Source of the DNA: Firmicutes bacterium CAG:95
GTDB lineage: Bacteria; Bacillota; Clostridia; Lachnospirales; Lachnospiraceae
Assembly: GCA_000438155.1 (NCBI GenBank)
Contig: FR902874.1
Span: forward strand, 1-11,056
Length of the DNA: 11,056 nucleotides
Direction of reading: 5' to 3'
The translations under genes were made by a program, and so were the position numbers. Positions 4,683 through 11,056 of the stretch are shown here, one piece after another. The notes under the pieces are model-generated. The model was not told the origin of the DNA and searched no databases. It worked only from the letters and a program-made list of their open reading frames with translations. Numbering within the stretch: position 1 is the stretch's first letter; the number at the start of each line of letters is the position of its first letter.

Positions 4683-7527
4683 GCATTTGAAAGAAAAGTT
4701 TCTGAATATGATTACCTCAAGGGAATTCCTGCTGATGATCGTTATGATTGCTGTTGCTTCTGTAATGATTCATCGTGTGTTTGAACTCCAGATTGTACAT
4801 GGAGAGGACTATATTGATTCTTTTCAGATGAAAATTAAAAAGGAGCGTACAATAGCAGGAAGCCGCGGGTGTATATATGACAAGAACGGAAACCTGCTTG
4901 CCTATAATGAACTGGCACATTCTGTAACCATCGAGGATGTGTATGAAAGTGGTAAGATGAAAAATTACAATCTGAATACCACGATTCATACACTGGTTCA
5001 AATGATTGAAAAGAACGGAGATCATATTGTCAGTGACTTCAAAATCACGCTGGATAAAAACAATCATTATGCATTTACCGCAGAGGGAACAACCCTGAAG
5101 CGTTTTCTCGCAGATGTCTATGGAAAACGAAATATTGAAGATCTTGAAGAAAAACAGAGTACAGCAACCGCACAGGAGGTTGTAGATTATCTGTGTGGCT
5201 GGGAACGCTTCCGGATCGGAGAGTATACCAGAGATACTACTAAGGATGAGTTCATTCCGGGAGCCGGATATGATAAGAGTGAGGTCTTAAAGATACTGAC
5301 GATTCGTTATGATATGAACAGTAATTCTTATCAGAAATATATTGCAACGACAGTTGCAACAGATGTGAGTGAGGAAACCGTTGCTGTTGTCATGGAAAAT
5401 AATGACATTCTGGAAGGGGTTTCCATTGTGGAAGATACCATCCGCAAATACGTGGACAGTGTCTATTTTGCACATATTATCGGATATACAGGAAAGGTTT
5501 CTACTGATGAGCTGGAGGAATTACAGGCAGAAAATCCGGATTACGATATGAATGATACGGTAGGAAAGCTTGGAATTGAAAAATCCATGGAAACCCAGCT
5601 TCAGGGAATTAAGGGGAATGAAACTATTTTTGTAAACAGTGTCGGAAAGGTTACGGAAACGACGGATTATCATGAACCGATTGCCGGCAATGACGTATAT
5701 CTGACCATTGATAAGGATCTGCAGATTGCGGCATACAAAATTCTGGAAGAAGAGCTTGCCAGTATTTTGTATACCAATATTATCAATGCGAAAGACTTTG
5801 ATGCATCCAAAGTAACAAGCAGTAAAATTAAAATTCCGATTTATGATGTTTACTTTGCCCTGCTTGATAATAACGTGATTGATATCAGTCATTTCACAGA
5901 TCCGAACGCCGGAGAAACAGAGAAGCTTGTGAAGGAACGGTTTGAGGAACGTAAGGCAGAAACCTTTGAGCAGCTGCGGACGGAGCTGATTGATACGAAG
6001 ACTCCTTATGAGAAACTTTCCTTAGAGTATCAGGTATACGAAAGCTATATAGCCGAGCTTTTATATAATAACGGGATTCTTATGCGGGATGTGGTTGATA
6101 CTTCAGATGAAACCTATATTGCATGGACGCTGGATGAGATCATCAGTCTGAATGAATACCTTAATTATTGTATTTCCCAAAACTGGATTGATGTATCGAA
6201 GCTGAATTTGAGCAAGCAGTATTCCGAGTCGGAAGAGATTTATTTAAAGATTGTGGATTATATTTTTGAGCAGCTTGACAATGATCTGGCCTATACGAAG
6301 AAGGTTTATAAGTACATGTTAAAGGGTGATATCATCAATGGCACGCAGATCTGTAAGCTGTTACTCGAGCAGGATATTATTGATATTGATGAAGAAGAAG
6401 AGCAGCGCTTTTTGAATGGCAGTATAACAGCCTATGCATTTATGATGAACCGGATACAGAATCTGGATATTACTCCGGCGCAGCTTGCCCTCGATCCTCA
6501 TTCGGCTTCCATGGTGATCACGGATGTCAATACCGGGGATGTACTTGCACTTGTGTCCTATCCGGGATATGACAATAACAAGATGGCAAACGGTGTAGAT
6601 GCAGAATATTTTAACAGTCTGTTAAATGATCAGTCAACGCCAATGATTAATTATGCAACAAGGCAAATGACCGCACCGGGATCCACATTTAAGATGGTAT
6701 CGGCAACCGCCGGACTTATGGAAGGAATTATAACACCACGGTCTACCCTGTTCTGTAATGGGCTGTTTGATAAGATTACGCCTCCGGCAAGCTGTCTGGG
6801 ACGCCATGGTTCCCTAAATGTGACGGAAGCCATTAATCATTCCTGCAACATGTTCTTCTACGAGGTTGGTTACGAACTTGGTACAGAAGGAGAGAGCTAT
6901 TCCAGCGAACTGGGACTTGAGAAAATCCGGAATTATGCAGATCTGTATGGTCTTACGGAAACAACCGGAATTGAAATTGAAGAGTCCGCACCTACCGTAT
7001 CTACTGAAGATGCGGTCCGGTCAGCAATCGGACAGGGTACCAACAACTATTCTACCGTCGGACTTGCCCGGTATGTAACAACCATTGCCAACAGCGGAAC
7101 CTGCTACAATCTGACGCTCGTTGATAAGATTACCGACCGCAGCGGCATTGTGCTTACCGATAACCACGCATCGGTCCGCAATACCATCAATATGGATTCC
7201 TCTTACTGGGATGCCATCCAGCAGGGTATGCGTAAGGTGATTGAAAGTAAAAGCTATTATAACGATCTTGGCGTAAAGGTGGCCGGCAAGACCGGTACTG
7301 CAGAAGAAAACAAGAATCGTGGTAATCATGCATTGTTTGTCTGTTATGCACCGTATGAACAGCCGGAGATCGCCGTGTCAACCAGAATTGCCTATGGTTA
7401 TACGTCTACTTACGCAGCAAGAATGACGAAAGAAGTTTTAAAATACTATTTTGATCTGGCAGAAGAAGACGAGGTTATTACAGGAACGGCCTCACAGATT
7501 ACCGGAGTGATTGAAGCGAATGATTAG
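4675..7527 (+). CDS. mrdA: Class B penicillin-binding protein 2 (elongation transpeptidase), unusually long
   Basis: Monofunctional peptidoglycan D,D-transpeptidase that crosslinks new wall strands with RodA during elongation. It has 950 residues from TTG 4675 (958 from TTG 4651), against roughly 600-700 in typical PBP2. A membrane anchor lies at about 18-35, followed by the pedestal motif RGCIYDKNGNLLAYNELAH at 64-82. The pedestal runs to GNDVYLTIDKDLQIAAYKIL (about 338-357). An acidic, probably helical insertion follows (about 358-604). The transpeptidase domain starts near DPHSASMVITDVNTGDVLAL. All three penicillin-binding motifs are intact: STFK (nucleophile S670, K673), SCN (S723-N725) and KTGT (K872-T875), so it should be active. 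The start overlaps mreD by eight bases. The cognate rodA lies downstream beyond minCDE. A similar long form is, from memory, usual for Lachnospiraceae. Assignment as PBP2 rather than a division PBP rests on its place after mreD. Confidence 0.93.
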   Translation: MFEHLKEKFLNMITSREFLLMIVMIAVASVMIHRVFELQIVHGEDYIDSFQMKIKKERTIAGSRGCIYDKNGNLLAYNELAHSVTIEDVYESGKMKNYNLNTTIHTLVQMIEKNGDHIVSDFKITLDKNNHYAFTAEGTTLKRFLADVYGKRNIEDLEEKQSTATAQEVVDYLCGWERFRIGEYTRDTTKDEFIPGAGYDKSEVLKILTIRYDMNSNSYQKYIATTVATDVSEETVAVVMENNDILEGVSIVEDTIRKYVDSVYFAHIIGYTGKVSTDELEELQAENPDYDMNDTVGKLGIEKSMETQLQGIKGNETIFVNSVGKVTETTDYHEPIAGNDVYLTIDKDLQIAAYKILEEELASILYTNIINAKDFDASKVTSSKIKIPIYDVYFALLDNNVIDISHFTDPNAGETEKLVKERFEERKAETFEQLRTELIDTKTPYEKLSLEYQVYESYIAELLYNNGILMRDVVDTSDETYIAWTLDEIISLNEYLNYCISQNWIDVSKLNLSKQYSESEEIYLKIVDYIFEQLDNDLAYTKKVYKYMLKGDIINGTQICKLLLEQDIIDIDEEEEQRFLNGSITAYAFMMNRIQNLDITPAQLALDPHSASMVITDVNTGDVLALVSYPGYDNNKMANGVDAEYFNSLLNDQSTPMINYATRQMTAPGSTFKMVSATAGLMEGIITPRSTLFCNGLFDKITPPASCLGRHGSLNVTEAINHSCNMFFYEVGYELGTEGESYSSELGLEKIRNYADLYGLTETTGIEIEESAPTVSTEDAVRSAIGQGTNNYSTVGLARYVTTIANSGTCYNLTLVDKITDRSGIVLTDNHASVRNTINMDSSYWDAIQQGMRKVIESKSYYNDLGVKVAGKTGTAEENKNRGNHALFVCYAPYEQPEIAVSTRIAYGYTSTYAARMTKEVLKYYFDLAEEDEVITGTASQITGVIEAND
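5746..6486 (+). other. Insertion of about 245 residues between pedestal and transpeptidase domains of the PBP
   Basis: In ordinary PBP2 the segment ending in the YLTIDKDLQ helix is soon followed by the strand corresponding to SMVITDVNTGDVLALVSYP. Here some 245 residues lie between them. They are acidic and rich in Glu, Asp, Ile, Leu and Tyr, with few Gly or Pro and several helix-like stretches (around QLRTELIDTKTPYEKLSLEY, IAWTLDEIISLNEYLNYC and IYLKIVDYIFEQLDNDLAY). The frame is continuous with the rest of the gene and base use looks similar, so this appears to be a structured extracytoplasmic module, not a sequencing error or inserted element. Its function is unknown. Confidence 0.7.
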
Positions 7528-7548
7528 TATGAGAAAGGAAGGATAGAT

Positions 7549-8241
7549 TTGAATAATTCCTGTTTAATCAAAAGCTTTCCAAACGGCATTGTGCTGCATC
7601 TTGATCCCGAGAAGCCCTTTGCTGATTTATTAATAGATATTGCTGAAAAATTCAGTGAATCAAGAGCCTTTTTCAAGGATGCGAAAATGGCGCTTGCTAT
7701 TAAGGGAAGAACCTTAACCGAAGAAGAAGAGATTCAGGTTATCGATGCGATTACCGCTAATTCCGATCTGCAGATTATCTGTCTTGTTGGAGAGGATGAA
7801 GAGACAAACCAGAACTTTTTCCGTGCCATTACGCAGGCTGAAAGCTTAAACGGTGAGGAAGGAAACGGCAATGGGCAGTTTTATCGGGGAACACTGAAAA
7901 ACGGACAGGTGCTTGAAACCTCATCAAGCATTGTTGTGATTGGAGATGTGTATCCGGGTTCCTCTGTTATTTCAACGAAGGACATTATCGTTCTCGGAGG
8001 ATTGTTCGGGGAAGCCTATGCCGGAGCGTCCGGCTCGGAGGAACATTTCATAGCGGCACTTGAAATGTCTCCGCAGAAGCTTAAAATCGGTGATTATACC
8101 TATAAGAGCAGGGAAAAGTCCAGGTGGTCCATTAAACCGAAGGTACAGCCGCAGATCGCACATGTGAAAAACAAAAGAATAGAGCTCAATCCCATTACAA
8201 AAGAATTACTGGGTGAATTGCCAATGGCTCCATTGGAATAA
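7549..8241 (+). CDS. minC: Septum site-determining protein MinC
   Basis: Inhibitor of FtsZ ring formation, brought to the membrane by MinD, 230 residues. The N-terminal domain (about 1-100) is the variable FtsZ-acting part. A Gly/Asn/Glu-rich linker (NGEEGNGNGQ, 101-110) leads to the right-handed beta-helix domain (about 112-185), recognisable by RGTLKNGQVLE (with KNGQ where E. coli has RSGQ), VVIGDVYPGSSV and IIVLGGLFGEAYAGA. A further tail of about 45 residues ends in IELNPITKELLGEL, a type of tail I associate with clostridial MinC. The start is TTG at 7549, five bases after AAAGGAAGGA (7534-7543). No ATG or GTG offers a better start. The gene lies 21 bases after mrdA and 49 before minD. 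Confidence 0.95.
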   Translation: MNNSCLIKSFPNGIVLHLDPEKPFADLLIDIAEKFSESRAFFKDAKMALAIKGRTLTEEEEIQVIDAITANSDLQIICLVGEDEETNQNFFRAITQAESLNGEEGNGNGQFYRGTLKNGQVLETSSSIVVIGDVYPGSSVISTKDIIVLGGLFGEAYAGASGSEEHFIAALEMSPQKLKIGDYTYKSREKSRWSIKPKVQPQIAHVKNKRIELNPITKELLGELPMAPLE

Positions 8242-8273
8242 TTGAATTCTCCCGGGGGACGACTAATAATTCA
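8242..8273 (+). promoter_or_regulatory. minC-minD gap: possible internal promoter and inverted repeat
   Basis: TTGAAT (8242-8247) and AATAAT (8265-8270) are separated by 17 bases and match four and five of six sigma-A consensus positions. Transcription would start about at the AAAGGAG (8276-8282) of minD, leaving a very short leader. The same bases contain an inverted repeat, TGAATT (8243-8248) against AATTCA (8268-8273), around a GC-rich core CTCCCGGGGGAC. No T-run follows, so it is not a terminator. The promoter and hairpin readings overlap and either may be chance. Confidence 0.3.
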
Positions 8274-8290
8274 TCAAAGGAGATGCTTTT

Positions 8291-9082
8291 ATGAGTGAAG
8301 TAATTGTCGTCACATCAGGGAAAGGCGGAGTGGGGAAGACCACCACATCCGCAAACGTTGGAACAGGTCTTGCTGCCATGGGCAAACGTGTTGTACTGAT
8401 CGACACAGACATCGGATTGCGAAATCTGGATGTAGTCATGGGGCTGGAAAACCGGATTGTTTATAATCTGGTAGACGTGATTGAAGGAAAGTGCAGAATT
8501 AAACAGGCTTTGATCAAGGACAAGCGACACCCCAGTCTGTATCTCATGCCTTCTGCACAGACAAAGGATAAAACAGCAGTCCGTCCGGAACAGATGATAA
8601 AGCTGATTCATCAGTTGAAAGAACAGTTTGACTATATCATTCTGGATTGTCCTGCCGGTATCGAGCAGGGCTTTCAGAATGCCATTGCAGGAGCCGACCG
8701 GGCCCTTGTGGTAACGACACCTGAGGTTTCGGCAATCCGTGATGCAGACCGGATTGTCGGACTTCTTGAAGCCAGTGAATTCCGCCAGATCGACCTCATT
8801 ATCAACAGACTGCGTTATGATATGGTGAAACGTGGCGAAATGATGAGCTCACAGGATGTGGTAGATATTCTGGCACTCAATCTGATCGGAATTGTGCCAG
8901 ATGATGAAAATGTGGTAATTGCAACCAATCAGGGAGAACCACTTGTTGGGGATCATACACTGGCAGGGCGTGCTTATCAGAATATCTGTTACCGTGTGAC
9001 GGGCAAAGAGGTTCCTTTCCTTGATCTGGAACGTAATGTTTCATTCTGGACAAAAGTATCCGGAATATTCCACAGGAATTAG
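8291..9082 (+). CDS. minD: Septum site-determining ATPase MinD
   Basis: Membrane-cycling ATPase of the Min system, 263 residues, which recruits MinC and is released by MinE. The deviant Walker A motif KGGVGKTT is at 11-18 with both signature lysines (K11, K16). Switch I contains DTDIGLRNLD (38-47), and Walker B with switch II reads YIILDCPAGIEQGF. These patterns, with RNLD and CPAGIE, separate MinD from ParA or Mrp. The C-terminus SFWTKVSGIFHRN can form the short amphipathic membrane-targeting helix, although it carries fewer basic residues than many. The ATG has AAAGGAG (8276-8282) eight bases upstream. minE follows after 11 bases. Confidence 0.98.
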   Translation: MSEVIVVTSGKGGVGKTTTSANVGTGLAAMGKRVVLIDTDIGLRNLDVVMGLENRIVYNLVDVIEGKCRIKQALIKDKRHPSLYLMPSAQTKDKTAVRPEQMIKLIHQLKEQFDYIILDCPAGIEQGFQNAIAGADRALVVTTPEVSAIRDADRIVGLLEASEFRQIDLIINRLRYDMVKRGEMMSSQDVVDILALNLIGIVPDDENVVIATNQGEPLVGDHTLAGRAYQNICYRVTGKEVPFLDLERNVSFWTKVSGIFHRN

Positions 9083-9093
9083 GAGGGGAAGCC

Positions 9094-9369
9094 ATGAAGA
9101 TGAAAAATTTATTCCGACGAAGAAAATCAAGAGAGATTGCCCGTGACCGTTTAAAAATTCTGCTGATATCGGACAGAGTGAACTGCTCAGCCGAAATGAT
9201 TGAAATGATTAAGAACGATATTACCAAGGTGATTTCAAAGTATATGAAAATTGATACCCAGTCGATGGATATTCAGATTACGACAACCGACAGCAAGGGA
9301 CGTAACAAAATGCCGGCACTTTATGCGAATATCCCGATTCTGGACTTACATAAGGATGACAGAGGTTAA
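9094..9369 (+). CDS. minE: Cell division topological specificity factor MinE
   Basis: 91-residue partner of MinD that stimulates its ATPase and confines MinC-MinD to the poles, which makes pole-to-pole oscillation possible. The N-terminus MKMKNLFRRRKSRE is basic and amphipathic, as expected for the membrane-binding part. ARDRLKILLISDRVNCSAEM (16-35) is the conserved anti-MinCD helix/strand region. The C-terminal half (about 36-88) is the dimerising topological domain, with MIKNDITKVISKYMKID and MDIQITTT. A very strong AGGAGGGG (9081-9088) overlaps the minD stop and lies five bases before the ATG at 9094. A second ATG follows at 9100. The presence of MinE makes DivIVA-only control of MinCD, as in Bacillus, unlikely here. 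Confidence 0.96.
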   Translation: MKMKNLFRRRKSREIARDRLKILLISDRVNCSAEMIEMIKNDITKVISKYMKIDTQSMDIQITTTDSKGRNKMPALYANIPILDLHKDDRG

Positions 9370-9374
9370 AATTG

Positions 9375-10481
9375 ATGTTTACTAAATACAAGATCCGTCA
9401 CTACAATTTTAAATTGCTGATTATGGTTATTGCACTCGCTGTAATTGGAATTTTTGCGGTAGGAAGTGCAGAACCGGCGCTGCAGAACCGTCAGATTGGC
9501 GGATTCATACTGGGTGTCGTTCTGATGCTTGTATTATCGTTATTTGATTATTCCGTAATCCTTAATTTGTATTGGGTGATGTATGTTGTCAATATTGCAT
9601 TACTTCTTGCGGTTATTTTCCTGGGAGAGGATGCAAATGGTGCGCAGAGATGGCTGAAAATCGCGGGAATCCAGTTTCAGCCGTCCGAGCTTGCCAAAAT
9701 CCTGATTATTCTTTTTCTGGCGCAGTTTATTAAGAAGCATTATAAGAAGTTTAATACCTTTAAGATGATTTTTTTATGCTGCATTTTGTTTGCGGTTCCG
9801 ACTGCACTTGTTTTAAAACAGCCGGATCTTTCGACTACGATTGTTTTATGCCTTGTGTTTGTAACAGTGATGTTTACGGCCGGTATCCATTATAAGGTGA
9901 TTCTGGGTGTATTTGCCGTAATAGTACCGGTTGCGATTATCTTTGTTTATCTTGTTATGCAGCCGGATCAGACAATTCTGAGCGATTACCAGAAAGGGCG
10001 TATTACGGACTTCCTGAATAAGGAAAGCTCGGTAAATGAGGGCGGTTATCAGCAGTATTATTCAGAGATGGCAATTGGCTCAGGACAATTATATGGAAAA
10101 GGATATAAAAACAATCAAATCAGTTCTGTAAAAAATGCAGATTTTATTGCTGAACAACAGACGGACTTTATTTTTGCAGTTATTGGAGAGGAGTTTGGAT
10201 TTGTCGGAACGGCAACAGTGATTATCCTTTTGCTCTTCATATCCCTGGAATGTCTGTTGATTTCACACAGGGCAAAGGATATTTCCGGTACAATTATTGC
10301 CGCCGGGGCAGGAGTGCAGCTTGGCTTACAGGGCTTTATCAATATTGGAGTAGTTACTTATATTCTGCCAAATACAGGACTCCCACTGCCATTTGTGAGC
10401 TATGGTCTTACATCACTTGTATGTTCTTTCATTGAAATTGGATTTGTTTTAAATGTGGGGTTACAATGTAAGGAAAAATGA
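9375..10481 (+). CDS. rodA: RodA, SEDS peptidoglycan glycosyltransferase
   Basis: SEDS-family glycan polymerase of 368 residues with about ten membrane segments, expected to polymerise lipid II with a class B PBP as partner. Family landmarks are GAQRWLKIAGIQFQPSELAKI (about 89-109), KQPDLSTTIVL (about 148-158), GKGYKNN (about 241-247) and EQQTDFIFAVIGEEFGF (about 260-276). The Asp in TDFIF (D264) corresponds to the essential residue of E. coli RodA D262. NTGLPLPFVSYGLTSL near the C-terminus is also diagnostic. Length and context favour RodA over FtsW or SpoVE. The start may be ATG 9375 or the adjacent TTG 9372; the upstream AGAGG (9361-9365) allows both, and ATG is preferred. It begins five bases after minE. 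The likely partner is the PBP four genes upstream. Confidence 0.94.
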   Translation: MFTKYKIRHYNFKLLIMVIALAVIGIFAVGSAEPALQNRQIGGFILGVVLMLVLSLFDYSVILNLYWVMYVVNIALLLAVIFLGEDANGAQRWLKIAGIQFQPSELAKILIILFLAQFIKKHYKKFNTFKMIFLCCILFAVPTALVLKQPDLSTTIVLCLVFVTVMFTAGIHYKVILGVFAVIVPVAIIFVYLVMQPDQTILSDYQKGRITDFLNKESSVNEGGYQQYYSEMAIGSGQLYGKGYKNNQISSVKNADFIAEQQTDFIFAVIGEEFGFVGTATVIILLLFISLECLLISHRAKDISGTIIAAGAGVQLGLQGFINIGVVTYILPNTGLPLPFVSYGLTSLVCSFIEIGFVLNVGLQCKEK

Positions 10482-10489
10482 TGTATAAT
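10460..10489 (+). promoter_or_regulatory. Candidate promoter for mgsA at the end of rodA
   Basis: GTTACA (10460-10465, four of six -35 positions) is followed after 18 bases by a perfect TATAAT (10484-10489), just past the rodA stop codon. Transcription would begin near 10496, about 35 bases ahead of mgsA, and the leader would include its strong AGGAGGGG. This would let mgsA and the lipoprotein gene be expressed apart from the shape genes. No terminator hairpin is seen between rodA and mgsA, so read-through is also likely. Confidence 0.45.
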
Positions 10490-10530
10490 AGGATTGTTTA
10501 GGATGGGTTATATGCAGGAGGGGCCATAGC

Positions 10531-10926
10531 ATGAATATCGCATTAATTGCACATGATGCAAAAAAGAAACTGATGCAGAATTTCTGTATCGCATACCGGG
10601 GAATTTTAAGTAAGAATGATTTATATGCCACCGGTACAACCGGACGGCTGATTGAAGAGGTTACGAACTTAAATGTACACAAATTTCTGGCTGGTCATCT
10701 TGGGGGAGAACAGCAGATTGGTGCACAGATTGAACACAATCAGATGGATCTTGTCATTTTCCTGAGAGATCCGTTGACATCCAAGAATCATGAACCGGAT
10801 GTGAATAATGTTGTACGTTTGTGTGATATGCACAACATTCCACTGGCTACGAATCTGGCTACGGCAGAGCTGCTGATTAAGTCATTGGACAGAGGAGATT
10901 TAGAGTGGCGTGAAATGTATAAGTAA
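10531..10926 (+). CDS. mgsA: Methylglyoxal synthase with an altered active-site loop
   Basis: Cytosolic enzyme of 131 residues converting dihydroxyacetone phosphate to methylglyoxal and phosphate, a bypass of lower glycolysis when phosphate is short. Family features are ALIAHDAKKK (4-13), YATGTTG (32-38, phosphate binding), FLRDPL (77-82), HEPDVNNVVRLCD (87-99) and NIPLATNLATAELL. Against E. coli MgsA, D9 matches D20, D80 matches D91, H87 matches H98 and D90 matches D101. The loop that in E. coli reads LSGPMGGDQQ is LAGHLGGEQQ (53-62): phosphate-binding Ser65 becomes Ala54, Pro67 becomes His56, and catalytic-base Asp71 becomes Glu60. The glutamate may still act as base, or activity may be low. 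AGGAGGGG (10516-10523) lies seven bases before the ATG. It follows rodA after 49 bases and may have its own promoter. Confidence 0.93.
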   Translation: MNIALIAHDAKKKLMQNFCIAYRGILSKNDLYATGTTGRLIEEVTNLNVHKFLAGHLGGEQQIGAQIEHNQMDLVIFLRDPLTSKNHEPDVNNVVRLCDMHNIPLATNLATAELLIKSLDRGDLEWREMYK

Positions 10927-11056
10927 ATGCAATTATTTAAAGCGCATGTTCAGTATCACAATTTTAGGGATCTTATTATTTTCTGTTCTGACCGGATGTG
11001 GTCAGATACAGAAATATGAAATCCCCTATACAGCTGATTCTGAGGTCAGTAGTTTT
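10910..11056 (+). CDS. N-terminus of a predicted lipoprotein, 3' partial
   Basis: An open frame running off the window encodes a clear lipoprotein signal peptide. The hydrophobic core is ITILGILLFSVL, followed by lipobox LTGC and then GQIQKYEIPYTADSEVSSF. From the GTG at 10910 the lipidated cysteine is residue 30, and the n-region includes NYLKR, the positive charge expected before the core. That start overlaps mgsA by 17 bases and has AGAGGAG (10891-10897) twelve bases upstream, a long spacing. The ATG at 10946 gives a shorter signal peptide (cysteine at 18) without the basic residues and without a visible ribosome binding site. Only about 20 mature residues are in view and they contain no catalytic motif. 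A secreted D-Ala-D-Ala carboxypeptidase-like or other envelope lipoprotein would suit the setting, but this is a guess. Confidence 0.65.
   Translation, partial: MKCISKCNYLKRMFSITILGILLFSVLTGCGQIQKYEIPYTADSEVSSF

Noticed and set aside
5746..6486. Inserted mobile element or frameshift fusion as the cause of the long PBP
   Set aside because: The frame is continuous, no flanking repeats are visible, and base and codon use resemble the rest of the gene. Long PBP2 forms also seem usual in this lineage.
8243..8273. Intrinsic terminator between minC and minD
   Set aside because: The stem is AT-rich and only six base pairs with a large loop, and no T-run follows. The min genes are expected to be co-transcribed.
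9375..10481. FtsW or SpoVE instead of RodA
   Set aside because: All are SEDS proteins and share motifs, but the length of about 368 residues, the TDFIFAVIGEEFGF wording and the link with mreBCD and PBP2 favour RodA.
1..11056. CRISPR array, insertion sequence, tRNA or rRNA, prophage or defence system
   Set aside because: I looked for spaced direct repeats, transposase or integrase motifs, clover-leaf elements and foreign-looking genes and saw none. The window is almost fully occupied by core shape and division genes.

Overview
The window is about 11 kb with all genes on the + strand. It looks like a core chromosomal region of a low-to-moderate GC anaerobic firmicute, most likely a member of the Lachnospiraceae (Clostridia). 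The reasons are the gene order (DUF4321, radC, mreBCD, a very long class B penicillin-binding protein, minCDE, rodA, mgsA), frequent TTG starts, strong AGGAGG-type ribosome binding sites and the sequence style of the proteins. This assignment rests on recognition, not on a database search.

Layout: positions 1-1197 hold a PLP-dependent methionine gamma-lyase-family gene (YnbB / 'aluminium resistance' family), cut at its 5' end by the window edge. Next is a 135-bp gap (1198-1332) with a candidate promoter and a stem-loop that would sit at the very start of the transcript. From 1333 to the window end there is one nearly gapless series: a small DUF4321 membrane protein, radC, a divergent mreB, mreC, mreD, a long PBP2 (mrdA), minC, minD, minE, rodA, mgsA, and the start of a lipoprotein gene that runs off the window. 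Gaps are mostly 5-50 bases and several genes overlap, so an operon is likely. Possible internal promoters precede minD and mgsA.

How the genes work together: MreB, MreC and MreD form the elongasome scaffold. RodA (SEDS glycan polymerase) and the PBP2-like transpeptidase are the likely matched wall-synthesis pair. MinC, MinD and MinE place the division site. The region is therefore a cell-shape and division-site operon. radC and mgsA (methylglyoxal synthase) travel with it without an obvious mechanistic link.

I do not see a mobile element, CRISPR array, RNA gene or clearly new multi-gene system. The points worth a second look are at protein level. The methylglyoxal synthase carries Glu where E. 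coli has catalytic Asp71, with two neighbouring loop changes. The MreB has a degenerate phosphate-2 motif. The PBP2 carries an insertion of about 245 residues just before its transpeptidase domain.
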